Notes under the pieces: model-generated
Databases searched by the model: none
What the model was told of the DNA's origin: nothing
Seen by the model: the letters and a program-made list of their open reading frames with translations, nothing else
Made by a program: the position numbers and the translations under genes
DNA from: Clavulina sp. PMI_390
Taxonomy: Eukaryota; Basidiomycota; Agaricomycetes; Cantharellales; Hydnaceae
Length of the DNA stretch: 64,000 bases
Direction of reading: 5' to 3'
Assembly (NCBI GenBank): GCA_015039315.1
Contig: WIDE01000039.1
Location: 130,309 to 194,308 of the forward strand
In this document: piece by piece, positions 1-11,365 of the stretch
Numbering within the stretch: position 1 is the stretch's first letter
Layout: the number at the start of each line of letters is the position of its first letter

Positions 1-435
1 AACGAAACTCCACAATTGAGTCATCATAAACCGGGAGTGCCCTAATACAGTTTTCTCGCGATCCCGACGACTGCCGAGTGTCGATTGAATAAAGGACTGT
101 TCGTCGGCTTCGCTCCTACCCGCGCGCGTTGCCTCCGCGCCACTGACTGCCGCAGTCTTCTGACGTGCTCTATTCGGCTTCAGGTCCAATAAAGATGCCG
201 GATGTTGTATGTATGCTGCTCCCTTGGCGCCACCTTAGCGGCCCATGATCGATTGAGATTTAGATATATACAAACTTCGTCGACCTCCCGGCTTTTGGAT
301 CTCCCCTCTTTCCCCTCACATCCTCGAGACCGTCTATGAATGATACTCAATTTCTGAGATTGTGGCTAGCTCTAAATATGTGGGCACAAATGCGATCACT
401 CATAGACAACAACTGCTCACAGCTCCCTCTCTTTG
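1..435. other. Intergenic, no gene seen
   Basis: No coding stretch with protein-like composition is visible on either strand. The segment is probably the 5' flank of the receptor-like gene that begins at 436. No clear TATA box or repeat was noticed. Confidence 0.5.
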
Positions 436-2167
436 ATGGGCATTAATAGCCTTGGGGGACAAGTCGCGATCCCTCTTCTCCTCATCACATTATACCTTTC
501 TCCTCTGAAGCGGGCGGCGACCTTATACAGTCTACTATGGTCGCTCGTGGTATGGTCAATTAGTGAGCTCCTGCTGTCCGTCTCGTGTTTTCTCTCCTGC
601 AACCAAAAAAAAACCCTGACCCGTATCACTCGTGTTAAGGTTTTACGCGGGGCGCGCCTGGCCTAACACACCTGAGCCTGGATTTTCACTTTGCCTGGCG
701 CAATCTTCCCTCTATCACGCCACCCTGATTTTGTAAGCCATTCATCACGATAATCCTATTCATCAATCCGAAACTTCTTTCAGATCCAGCTAACCATGCA
801 CATTTTATGTTGCCTTCTAGGGGAGCGTGGTCTACGTTCGCTCTAATATACGACGTAAGTTCTCGCCATTCCTTCATGCTTCGCTACTGAAGGCTGAGAT
901 CGCTGTGTCCAGACATGGTCTGTTGTCACGCACCGGGATGCAGCCAAATCGGGAGAGCATGCGAGTAGCACAAGAACCTTCTTTGTCAGTTCCACGGTAT
1001 ATCTTCTTGAATAAATGTACTGAGATTCAGCGTGTTGGTTGCAGCTCATTCTCATTCCTTGGCTCGCTTTCGTCTGCTCTCTGGTTGGCGCTCTGCTGGT
1101 TCGTTGTTTGACTTCCCTCCACAAAATCGTATTCTGATTATTTGGTGACTTACTTTTTTTCTTGTTGACGAAAAGGTCGGTCGACGCCATGCCAAAGGTT
1201 TCAATCGCCAGCTCCACATTGCCTACTGTGCATATCTGCACGACCCCTGGTAATCCCCTTTCTTGCATACACGCGAGTAACGATTTCTAAATTCACTGGT
1301 TTGCCAACTTAGGTCTAAAGTATCTTCTGTTCTTTGCGGTATTGCCATGATAGGATCTCTTGTGCTTACTGGTGAGCGATCGATCGGGGATAGAATAATC
1401 CTGGACGGCATTGATGACAGTCTTCTTCTCAGTGAGAGGTCTTGTCTGGTGCTGCCTGAAATCAGGACGGCCAGTGTCACCGTCTCCGTCAGTATCAGAT
1501 GCCGCAATGGCGATGCGGGTTTGGCTGCTGGGGGTTACAGAGTTAGCCGCGGCGGTGATCAGCGTTCTAACACTGATTGGTGCTGTGAGGAATCAGGTCG
1601 CGGACCTCATCATCACTTCACGTGCGTATCAACTCTATCAAGTCCGCTAAGCTGTTGCCTGATTATTGGCGCCTTAGTTCCCTTCTCCGCATGGCTCATA
1701 TTTGGATCTCAAAAGGTGAGCCCAAACGAAATTAGCCAATGATGGCTGAGCTGTAGTCTGATGTGAAACACTTGATCCAGGACGTGCTTTACGTCTACAT
1801 TGCATGGGCTAAATCCCTCCACTCGTACCTCTTTGGCCACAGTGCTCCGAGCAGCGAAGAACCTCAGTATTTCTCTAACAACCTACCCCACTCCTTCAGT
1901 CCTACTCTCAGCCCTCCATCATCAACTCCTTGGCGAAGTTATGATGTACCAGAGTATTCTGACATGCAAACTTTCTATCTCTTCTCGTTGCCTCGTATAG
2001 ACGAGGACAGTCATGAAGAGAGTACTACACATGGCCGCAGATCGGACTCTCTGCCTTCGCCTACTTCTATTGGCGAAACGGCAGCGGAGGACACAAAAAA
2101 TTATTCCTCTAGCTTGGAGGGGTCAAATGCCAGAAAGAGTACGGAAACTTGGTCCGCTGACGTTTGA
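436..2167 (+). CDS. Seven-transmembrane receptor-like protein
   Basis: Ten exons were joined by matching reading phases: 436-584, 640-732, 821-854, 913-984, 1045-1098, 1176-1249, 1313-1371, 1433-1621, 1678-1715, 1781-2167 (382 residues). The product starts MGINSLGGQVAIPLLLITL, which is a first helix. It continues with helices around VVWSISELLLSVSFYAG, LILIPWLAFVCSLVGALL, VSSVLCGIAMIGSLVLT, MAMRVWLLGVTELAAAVI and FSAWLIFGSQKDVL. A Cys-Leu-Ala-Gln motif precedes the third helix. The tail after the last helix is a Ser/Pro-rich cytoplasmic region of about 110 residues. From memory, this layout (YAG after helix 2, LCLAQ, then FGSQ.DVL at the end of helix 7) fits a family of GPCR-like proteins expanded in Agaricomycetes. 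The ligand is unknown. It is not the STE3 pheromone-receptor family as far as I can see. Exon 1 and the smallest exons are the least certain. Confidence 0.72.
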
Positions 2168-3055
2168 ATTTGATGACAAGTTGGTTAGCGAGACACCACT
2201 CTGCTTGATCGATCGTCAAACTCTACTTCACTGACTGCGATACGCGTTCCGATATCGTGCCAAGCCCAGCAATATTTTATTAGTATTATTTTGTGACCAT
2301 TTATGCCACCTCCTATCACTCGCATCCGATATTCTCATATCATTTGTACGGACGTACCCGGAATCCCATCCACCAAATTGTCCAATGTCCAGATACTGAG
2401 ATCACACCTTGAACATAGTTCAACATGAGCTTGAGTCATCTGATGCTCAAATCTGGACACCTACGATAGGCCGCTTCTATCGCCCAACCACATCTACAAT
2501 TTGCGGGCGGGAATACATCTGGGAAGGATGCTCCGTGACGCAGATGACATAATACCGCAAATGCTGAAAGGAGTCATAATGAATCTGAGTACCATGCAGC
2601 TTGGCGGGGAAGCTGTGCCGCAGAAGCTTATTCAATGGTGTGGCGACCACCAGTCATACCGAATCCGTCATCCCCAATTCTAAATCATCCGGTCTCCGAA
2701 AATAAACCAACCTTGCAACTGCATCATCCCCTATGGCGGAAACCTCGCGGTTCAAACCCAGCCTACCCAGTCCAACAACAAAGAGTCCACTTACTAACTG
2801 CAAGCGAATAGGCCTCAATGCTCCTCGTCCAGCGTGAATGAACTAAAGTCCAGCCCCTGTTCCTTCCCATCCAGCGTTTAGACCCGCTACCCCCCTGCGC
2901 TACTTACCGCTCACCGGAGCGCTTTGCTTACGACTCGGAGCTCGCGCAGTAACACCCATCCTCTCGTATAAATCGAGGTTTCCTGAACGACTCCCCACCC
3001 CCTCTCAACCCCTTGCCAAGGCTTTCTAAGAATAAACCAAGACAAAATTCCTAAT
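2168..3055. other. Intergenic, 3' flank and DnaJ promoter
   Basis: Short open frames in this stretch do not look like protein. The right end carries a TATA-like box and is taken as the promoter of the DnaJ-X gene. Nothing else was recognised. Confidence 0.5.
2967..2973 (+). promoter_or_regulatory. TATA-like box before DnaJ-X gene
   Basis: The sequence tataaat lies 82 bases before the start codon at 3056, a usual distance for a fungal core promoter. Only the motif and its position support it. Confidence 0.35.
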
Positions 3056-5260
3056 ATGGTGGCCGATACAAAATACTATGACACGGTGAGATTCTGCCCA
3101 ACCTATCCCTGTGTTCTCACCGCTGGTTGCGAACGATCGGTTTCTTTTTTGCCAACTATCACCCCTTCAAAGCTCGCGGTCAAACCAGATGTGACCCAAT
3201 CCCAATTGAAAAAGGCCTACCAACTGCAAGCTGTCCAATGTCACCCAGCTAAGGATCCTTCGCTTGGGGCCCAACAAAAGTTCAAGGACCTGACGATTGC
3301 GTACAAAGCTCTTTCCGACCCGGTCAGCGATCGAGTCACTACAGAACAGTCCGCCGCCTCAGTTACTGATAGAGTTACAGGTGGGGCGGGCATGGTATGA
3401 CGCACATGGCGCGCAGTCGGTCAGTTCTTGACGACTTTAGCGGCGGCATCGTACTAAACGCTATTTCTACTCCTTAGCCTGATAATCCAAGTGTGCTCAA
3501 AGACCCTCTCGATTTTTTCTCCAGAACCTTCGGAGGGGACGCCTTTGTGGACTGGGTATGCCATTTTGTCCTGTCGTGCCCACCTTTTCACGCTCATTTA
3601 CGCCAGACGCTATTCATTTTGCCTCGATTTCATTTCGCTGTGCTTTGCTCAGATAGGAGATATGGCCTTAATAAAAGATATGGCTATTCGCGCAGCGGAG
3701 ATCCAGGCCAGCGAGATTGAGGTTGCGGAGCATGGTGAGATATACCCCTAGATCACACCCTAATAATGTACTCACGCCCTTTATAGTTGGTGACAGCCCC
3801 GGTGCTTCTAGTGAGGTGACTACACCAGCAATGCCGAGCGAAACGACGGACGTGCCCCCTCCCCCCTACAGCCTCACTTCTCCGTCTGACTCCAGCATCG
3901 AGATAGGCCCTTCCGCCGATGTAGAGCCACCGACGTCGGGCAAAGCTACGCTCTCGATGTCAGGCTGGAAGGACAAGAAGGGAACGAGCCTATATACTCC
4001 AGAGCAGACAGCTGAGTTGCGGCATGGTAATGATGAAGCAAAGAAGGCAAATCAAGCGCTGTACGATATTCCCCAGATTGAGGATTTTCTGCACTGTGCT
4101 GAGCCCATTTACATTTGTGGTTTTTCCGGCGCCCTTCGCCGACTCCCTAACATCCACCTTCACTACATCAATGCCACCAACGTTGGGATTGTCTTGGACT
4201 GGTGTAGCATTGCGAGTCTGGCGGCCAAGCTCAAAGAGCGCATCCAGCCATTCGTAATTGCCTCGCAAGCCGAAGGTGATACAGGACCGGAAATACAGGT
4301 TTTCAAGGATAAGATACAGAAAGAAGCCAAGATTATGAAGATCGAGAGCTTTGGGGTAGAGATATTGCATACTGTCGGTAGGTCCAGCTTCATACTGATA
4401 CCCTGAGTGATCCCAAGCTCACAAACTCTGCTATTTTCACCCCTCTCTTGGTAACATCGGATACCATATTCGTGTGACGTACCAACACAGGTGATGTGTA
4501 TGTAATGAAGGCAACATCCTTCATGAAGGCGCACAAGTTCCTTGGCGTCTCTGGAATCTGGGGCCGCGTAAAAGAACGCGGGACGACGATCAAACATGTA
4601 CGCATATTTTTGGTTCTTCGACCCGTCTAAAACCCACGATCGCTCATTACTCATCTTCACCTCCCACCAAATAGACATGGGGGGCAGCGGTCGGTGCAAA
4701 CGACTTGATCGGGGATATGAATAAGATTCGATTGAGCAAACTACCGGAGAACGAGCGAAAAGCGTTTGAGGCCAAGGTGGAACTCAAGGTTAGTTCAAAG
4801 ACGCAATTACAATGCTACGCCGTGTGCGCCGCCAAGGTACCCTCTGGTGGAATCAGCGTAGTCCTCACTTTGGGATAGTTTCTACTTTCTCATCCATGCT
4901 AACACACCAACTTGCAGATTCTTCGCGAAGAGTGGCGTATTACCCGTTTCGATATCATCCGGAACTTACGGGAGGTGGCGGACAAGGTATTGAAGGAGCC
5001 GGGTATATCTGAAGATGTGCTATCCAAACGGGCGCATCTGCCGTCCTCTTTTGTCAAATATGTAGCCACCTAACAGTGTTCGACCCTTGTAGGCAATCGC
5101 ATTGATTGGCACTATCTTCCAATCGCCAGAATTAAGCGAGTCAGAGAATTCGGTATTAGAAACTCGTCCCCAGGAGAAGATTGTGATCGAGACAGATAAT
5201 CACATGCCCGGGCTCAAGGGGCACGAGGAGGTGACTGAAGCTAGCCCAAGTGCGAATTGA
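3056..5260 (+). CDS. DnaJ-X domain co-chaperone with HPA in place of HPD
   Basis: Proposed exons: 3056-3085, 3173-3394, 3478-3555, 3653-3734, 3787-4377, 4491-4597, 4675-4788, 4918-5052, 5093-5260 (508 residues). Residues 1 to about 60 are a J domain (MVADTKYYDT, KKAY, then AQQKFKDLTIAYKALSDP). The essential His-Pro-Asp loop reads His-Pro-Ala at residues 34-36. A variable Pro/Ser-rich linker follows. Then comes the DnaJ-X domain of the yeast Caj1/Djp1 type: IQPFVIASQAEG, the WGAAVGANDLIGDMNKI stretch, and LREEWRITRFDIIRNLREV. J proteins normally recruit Hsp70 and stimulate its ATPase through HPD, so this copy is probably weakened or non-canonical. The eighth intron is doubtful: where the family joins KRA to AIALIGTIF there is no GT donor, and the only in-frame choice found is a 40-nt intron from 5053. 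The gene may be a diverging or decaying paralogue. Confidence 0.72.
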
Positions 5261-6275
5261 TTGCCTCTGTAACTCGAGGGTGCGCTCGTATAATCCATTT
5301 AGTTGTGCCTACAGATTCCAGCTATGAACCAGAACGGAGCGAAAGACGACAATTTGCTTTTATTGGCTAATGCCTGGCGCGAGTTTCTCTTGTAACATTT
5401 CTTTGTCCTATTTGCTATGGGGCGGATGCTTCTTGGATTCTGTCCGAAGCGAGCTTGTGACATTTATCTTTTAGAGAGGCGTGCCGTCTGAATTTTATTC
5501 AGATCGGGTGGAAATCAAGCAGAAGAGAAAGCCAGGTGTTAGGGAGTCTAGGGCCCATCGACGTCAACAAGATCTATGGGGAGCGCCGCAAGATTCGCTA
5601 CAGGTCATGTTAGATACGCAGGGCCACGTGGTTAAGCCAGAGTTGCATGGGGTAGACAGCTTGAACCTGTGCGGCGGTGACAGTGTGTTCACGCCGCCAG
5701 GGGGCCTGCCCCTTGAACGACTACGATTTCAATGATCTCCACCAGTCTAGACTGAGCTAGGACTAAGAATCGCAGCGGATCGTGAAACTCCCCACGTATC
5801 AGCTGGTTCACCAAGTGCATCATATGTTGCTTGCAGCAAGTCTGCGATCTCTTGTTCAATTTGTGCATTGACGCAAGATTGAGATCTCTGCTGGTATTAG
5901 CTCAAACCTTGCCATGGATTCACACTGAACTTAACATTTTCGTGCTCATGTCGTCAAAGTCATTCAATAGCGTGGGAGGTCGTCCCCCACACAGGGTCTA
6001 GGTTGTCAAGGTGTTTGGCGACTCCCTCGAGATCAACATACGAGGTCCGACTTCTGGCACCCCCGACCGATGTTCGGTTTCTCCACCCTCTCCCTACTCT
6101 CCAGATAACAACAAGCGGGCATAGACACCCTAATAACCACTTCTCACACCTCCGCAAGTCCTTCAGAGCCATTTTCAAGGCGTTGCCGAGGGGAACGACC
6201 TGCTTTGCTGCCACCTAACACCCCTCAGCTGGCGCTTCTGGAATTTGATTGCTCGCTATTCTGTTACAACATTCC
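5261..6275. other. Intergenic with one weak open frame
   Basis: An 84-codon frame at 5481-5735 (plus) has no recognisable motif and unconvincing composition, so it is not called. Overlapping short frames at about 5960-6218 on both strands look like chance. The right part probably holds the promoter of the membrane-protein gene at 6276. Confidence 0.45.
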
Positions 6276-7609
6276 ATGATGAGACGGTCAAACGCACTCC
6301 TCTTCTTCGTTTTGACGCTCCCATCCCTCGGTGAGTTATTAGTTTCCGACGTGATAACACATTGAGCTTGTCACGATCGCGTGTTCTGATCCCACCTTGA
6401 CAGGGATAGTATTGCTTTGGGCTCTCCTCCCCTCAGTACCAATACCTGATAATGAGATCATCTCTCGTCTAAAGGAGGGCCGTCCAGTGATGAGGGCGTT
6501 CAAGTAAGTCTATTCGACGTTGTGGGCTTTACGTCTGCGTTGTTGACAGGTTGAAATTGGTCATGGCGCCCAGATTTGATCCCTCCTTGCTCCAAAGCTG
6601 TAGCAAAGAATTGCCGGATGAATCATATGCATTACTGCGATTCCGTTATCACCATACTTGGAAGACCGTCACCATCAATGGCGAACCACTCTCCCTTGTC
6701 GGCGCCTTGAAGGATTCCGAACCTGGAGGTCGGCCTAGTCGCATGTTCACCCACACACCAACGAAAAGCAAACCTACCCTAAAAATCGGCAGGACCGATG
6801 GTATCTTCAATTTTCACTGGTTCAACCCTGCCGACGCCGCTTCGTTCTCGATTGATTTGCACCCCGAATACGAATGCTCTCTTCCACTCCGTCTCGTCAA
6901 ACGTCCTGGTGACGCATCAGACCCAATGCACATTTTTGACGTGATCCCCATCCAAATTGACCCTGTCGATGGGACCACCGAACTTCTCATTGGCGTTCCC
7001 ATCCTCACCATTCTCGTTCGCTCCAAATATCCTACCAATCCACCCACATTCCAGTTCGCATCCCCAGAGTCTGCTATCATCCCCCAGACCTCTCTTTCCA
7101 GTACCTATCCATGGCGAGCGAACATCCTCCTCCCACTCCTCCGATACGTTGTGTTGACAGCCGTGATCTTCGTGATGGCTGTCACCCTCTTATTCACCGG
7201 GCTCAGACTATGGGCAAGATGGCATCCCACAACCTTTGTCTTAACTCCTCCCCAATCATCGTCGTCGCATAGCAAGACTCATGGCAGGCGCCAATCAGCA
7301 AGCGCATTCTTCGGGAAGGTATGGGCCAACATGAACCCCGATGCAGAGCCAGCACTACGCCGATTATGGACCGATGCTCTTGACCGGGCGAGGAGTCCAT
7401 ACTCCTCAACGTTCTCTTCGTCTTCTTCCTCATCTTCCTCTACCTCTTCTACTTCATCCTCGCCTTCTTCCGGGACCTCAAGGGGTACATCTCCTTCAAG
7501 AAACAGCTACCCCCGAGGGCTTACTCCATTGAAGGAAGATCCCGGGTACCGGTCTCCCGTCCTGGGAGAGAAGCCACCGCTCTCTCCAATAGTGGAGGAA
7601 ATGGTATAG
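6276..7609 (+). CDS. Uncharacterised membrane-anchored protein
   Basis: Three exons, 6276-6330, 6404-6503 and 6550-7609, encode 404 residues. The first two exons give a hydrophobic N terminus (ALLFFVLTLPSLGIVLLWALL), either a signal peptide or a signal anchor. A beta-rich region of about 200 residues follows (LRFRYHHTWKTVTINGEPLS and others). A second helix comes at about residues 248-270 (LRYVVLTAVIFVMAVTLLF), then a Ser-rich, proline-rich cytoplasmic tail with a run of about 20 serines and threonines. The topology suggests a lumenal or extracellular middle domain held by two helices, or a type I protein if the N terminus is cleaved. I do not recognise the family. The start was chosen because the splice to exon 2 joins two halves of one hydrophobic segment. 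A second in-frame ATG follows immediately. Confidence 0.75.
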
Positions 7610-8423
7610 CGAATAATCATTGCTTGATAATTGTTAGTTGACTGCGATGCTTCTGCGCATTCTGCCCAGCTTCCCGCTCCTCTTTATACCCTCCTCACTT
7701 CACTACTACCAATCCATCTTGCATGTTTCTAATCACTTGTCCTAGCCTCTCCTCCTTCCCCCCCTTGCCATGCCTTTCTACCTTGTACGCCAATGTATCT
7801 AGGTACCACCCTCATTCTCCCGCACTGCTTATTTAACTAGCTTATTCTTCTTCCTCACTCACACACTTGCTCTCCCCGCCACACACACTCTCTTTGCTAC
7901 GCTGTTAGTTAGTTTGCCCCAGGCTGCTATCTCTCTTCGTTCCTCCTCACTTAAGTCTCGCTCCGCCTTGTAGCAGTAGTACTCTCATATTCGCGTCCCA
8001 AAGCTCGATGCAATCCATTCCTCCCTCACAAGGCCCACAAGGCTCGTGCGATGCGGTTTCCTCACTCTCCGGTAGACGCTCCTCTCTTGAGCGTAATTAT
8101 TTCAGAGGGATAACATTGAATTGATGTGTGAAGCAAGACGACCTTCCAGTCGGGGTGTGCTGGTGACGTTAAATAAACCCGAATCGCTACAACACTTTGC
8201 ATTTTAGGCGCCCTCAGCTCTACAGCTCTGCCACCACACGACATATTGGTCGGGAGGTTTTCCGTTTGCTTGCACCAGTTGTACCCAAGAAAGTGTGAAG
8301 TATATTAGAGCGCTCAGAGCGGAAGTGCTTCTCTATACATATACATGCACAGTGCAATATAAATCATCCTCATGTGTATACTAATGCGTGATTAGGGTGT
8401 GAGGTAATATAGAGGCAAGGCAT
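7610..8423. other. Tail-to-tail intergenic region
   Basis: This lies between two convergent genes. It is rich in C and T with no coding frame that looks real, and presumably holds both 3' ends. No repeat was recognised. Confidence 0.5.
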
Positions 8424-9103
8424 TTACAGCCAGGTCCAGGTGATGGGGATACGGCCGAGAGACTGGTCGGCGAGGTCGCTGAAGGCCGAAGGAGACTGTA
8501 GTAGCAATCAAGATTATTAGGTCGAAGAGGTTGATAGAGGGCTGCATGGAAGGCTTACGAGGTCAAGATCGAACTCGGCGCAGCTATAGCAGCGGTCAGT
8601 GATAGCGACGGTGACGCTCCTGCCACCGTAGTTGACGGCAACGCGGTGGCCGCAGATGGGGTTGTTCTGCGACATTCATCAAGTCAGTTTATCCGGCCTT
8701 GCTGATCCCTCTCTTGAATAAATGACTCACGTTGGGGTTAGTGCCGGTATAGCCAGGGTAGGTACTATAAATCATCAAAGAAATTGGTGTGAGTACCAGA
8801 GAGAAATAGAACACGGTAGTCGTGATTCGTGCGTACTCGAAGATGGTGGTGCTAACAGCAGCAATGAGATCGGTGTTGCTGTTGGTGATACCGCAGGCAC
8901 CAAGACCGGGGCTGGACATCGAGAAATGTAGTTAGTAGCATATCAAGGAGAGCTCGAGTATTTTGGGGGGCTTACTAGAAGTAGGTACCCTGGCCAGACT
9001 CGCTACCAGAGAACTGGCGGGTCTCGAGCTCCTGAGCCTGGGGGATCGCGCTGGCGGAAGCAACAGCGGCGACGGCGGCAACGAAAGGAATGAAGAACTT
9101 CAT
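8424..9103 (-). CDS. Secreted RlpA-like double-psi beta-barrel protein
   Basis: Five exons on the minus strand: 9103-8976, 8911-8837, 8764-8731, 8666-8559, 8495-8424. They encode 138 residues. Residues 1-19 are a signal peptide (MKFFIPFVAAVAAVASASA), and a Leu-Glu-Thr-Arg site before residue 30 could be a propeptide end. The mature part has the double-psi beta-barrel signatures: GQGTYFYPGLGACGITN, the NNNPICGH box, VAVNYGGRSVTVAITDRC, then CAEFDLDLSPSAF and a C-terminal ITWTWL. The barrel Asp in TDRC is present, as are the paired cysteines. Proteins of this kind (RlpA-like, expansin-related, barwin-like) are secreted in fungi and bind or loosen cell-wall polysaccharide. Catalysis has not been shown for most of them. 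Confidence in family and exon structure is high. Confidence 0.93.
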
Positions 9104-10111
9104 TGTGTATTAAGAGGGAGTGGTGGTGATCCTGAAAGAAGGACTGGGCTCGAGAGAGTGCGATTGAGGTAGCTTGCTGAGTGAGCCAAAACACATCTCA
9201 GAGCGAGCATATTTATAGGTGCGAGTCGGTAGGTCTACATTGACAAAGAGCGCTCATAGTATCGGCTTATACGGCGAGAGTGCCAATGTTGACGAATGAA
9301 TCTTGACGGCGCTGTTTCACGACAAAAGTCTTGGCAGAACAAGAGGTGACGAGATGCACAAGGTATTGCATCAATAAGTGTACCGTTGCGGAGGTGTTAC
9401 GACGGGGAAGGCGCATATAGACAATATGTTGCTTCACTAAGAAACGGCATACGCCCCGCTCCCGAGCCTCCGAATCGAGCCGTCGCGTATATTGCAATGC
9501 CGAGAAATATCACCAGAATCGGAGGTACCACGATCGGGCTATGAAACAACAGCTGGATATGTAATATATCCGTTGATACTATGGAATGAAATGATCAGAA
9601 AATCTTGATATCACCAATATTGGCTACGAGAGACATATGGTGCCCAACTTACAGGGCGCGTAGTTCAGGGCTGTCACCATCAAACTTTGTTTTAATTTCG
9701 TTTCCGCCAAGTTTTTTTTCTTACGCCTTGTCAAGCGGTTCTTGCGACTCAAGAAGGGGTCAGGTTAGGGGATTCTGCTGGCTATCAGGGTCATGGTGGG
9801 GATCTTGGCGACCAAGTTCTGGTAGCCCAGATCATTTGGGGGTCATCACTCAGTTGATAGCCGCTGGATACCTCTAAATCTAGTTAGGCAATTCTTTTTT
9901 TGTCAGCGCAGCGCAGACCTGCAGAGGCTTGGCAAGTTGTGCACAGAGAAATATTGATGGATGGCTGATATAGTGTAAGCCGAGCAATAGATGGAACTAC
10001 ACATTGAGAAGAGATAAAAGGGGTAATCATACCAGAGCTTGATTATAGCGAAAGGGGACAGGACGAAAACAAAAACAAACGTTGTGGGAATTCTAATACC
10101 CTGCCGAGGTA
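9104..10111. other. Promoter and 3' flank, no gene
   Basis: The left part is the upstream region of the barrel-protein gene. The right part follows the PYM stop codon. Short open frames here show no protein-like pattern. Confidence 0.5.
9211..9217 (-). promoter_or_regulatory. TATA box of the secreted barrel protein
   Basis: On the minus strand the sequence reads tataaat, about 110 bases before the start codon at 9103. A clear TATA box at this distance is typical of strongly expressed small secreted proteins. Confidence 0.5.
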
Positions 10112-11164
10112 TTACTTTCCAGTAGACAGGCTACCTAGGGCTTTGCGCAAGCTCTCTACGCCAGGCTGCATACGAGGTCGATCTCTATTGGAATTAGTTC
10201 TGGAAGGAGGGTTTGGCCTTTGGGGTGTGGTAGAGGAGGTTGGAGGTTGAGCGGACGTTTTCTTGGGAGGCGGAGCAGGTGTGGAGGAAGGTTTTGGTGC
10301 TGGCACTGCCTCTGTTGGAGCAGGTTCGGATGGTTTTGGGACAGGAGCAGGGGTGGCTTCAGTGGCATCTGGTGCCTTTGGTGCCTCCTCCTTAGGCGAC
10401 GGAGCCGTGTTGGCCTCGTCCGCATCGCCTTCGTCGTCCCATGCTTCTGGTGCATCCTCCACCGTCCCAACTGGTGCCTTCTCCGTCTCCTCTTCCTCTT
10501 CATCGTCCAGTGCGGTGGAAACGGACGCCCGTGCACCAGAAGAAGAGGCTGGAGCATTCGCCTTGTCGGCGATCTTTTTGGCCTTGCGCTTCGCGTTCTT
10601 CAGGGCAGCCTTTGACAGCGGCTGGCCATTCGCATCCACCTTGGACACGGCGCTAGCAGGAGTAGGAGTCTTTGTCTGAGATGATGGGGCGACCCAGCCG
10701 AGAATATGCCCCTTGGGCAGGGCAGTGGCTTCGCGCTGTTGTTGGCGCGAGGTCTTGAAGCGCCCTACATCCTCTTGTGGAGTGAACCCGGGTCGGATCT
10801 TTATTTCCTTACGCACACTGGGAGTAGAGATGTTTCGATGCGCAGAAAGGAGTATCAAGAGCGTTTACGGGCAGTGCAAAGCCGAATATTCCGAGAAGAC
10901 GCGCAGGACAGAAAGACAATCGAGCGGGCCATCGGTGGAGGGGAACCCCGAGGATTTTCATGCAGAAGGGCCATAAGCCATATAGTTGAGATGTATGAGG
11001 GATTAAATACGTTGAGAGCCGAAAGTTTAGGTGGGTAAGCAAAATCCTGGGTCGCACCTGCCATCGGCTCTCTTTGACTCGGGAACAACGCGCTCCAACG
11101 TCGTGGGATCGACAGCAATACCCGCAGTGGTGCGTTCGGGGACAATAGGAGGAAGAGTAGACAT
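10112..11164 (-). CDS. PYM1: PYM (partner of Y14 and Mago)
   Basis: Two exons, 11164-11058 and 10817-10112, encode 270 residues. The N terminus has the Mago-Y14 binding block: TTAGIAVDPTTLERVVPESK, then RADGSVRKEIKIRPGFTP and EDVGRFKT. This part of the family sits on the Mago-Y14 dimer. PYM strips exon-junction complexes from mRNA during translation and touches the small ribosomal subunit. After about residue 90 comes a lysine-rich stretch (SKAALKNAKRKAKKIADKA), then an acidic and Pro/Ala-rich low-complexity region, and a conserved-looking C-terminal helix (GVESLRKALGSL). The intron is 240 nt, the longest confidently placed in this block. The gene diverges from GPN3. Confidence 0.93.
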
Positions 11165-11365
11165 TTCTAATCGAGAGGGGCTTCGCAAGGTGGGAGTCGA
11201 GAGTGGGCGTTCAGATTGCTGTGAACCAACGTCGGAGATTCACTTGCTAGGGTCACGTGCTCCGATCGACCCCCTTCATCTCTCCAAACCTGGTATAAAT
11301 TTTCTATACACCTAGTGGGGCTCTGAAATAAGGACGATCGCGTTTGAAGACAACTTGAGTGAAAA
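11165..11365. promoter_or_regulatory. Shared 201-bp spacer of PYM and GPN3
   Basis: The two start codons are 201 bases apart and point away from each other, so both promoters must lie in or overlap this spacer. No TATA box is visible towards PYM. A tataaat element at about 11293 faces GPN3. Co-regulation is an inference from the layout only. Confidence 0.5.

Noticed and set aside
436..2167. Mating-type pheromone receptor (STE3) locus
   Set aside because: The seven-helix protein lacks the STE3 features I know, and no short CAAX-ending pheromone precursor is seen nearby.
2735..2770. tRNA T-arm-like string ggttcaaaccc
   Set aside because: The flanking bases do not form the T stem, and no acceptor or anticodon arm can be drawn around it.
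5481..5735. 84-codon plus-strand frame after the DnaJ-X gene
   Set aside because: No motif, no splice partner and irregular composition; it cannot be shown to continue the DnaJ-X protein.
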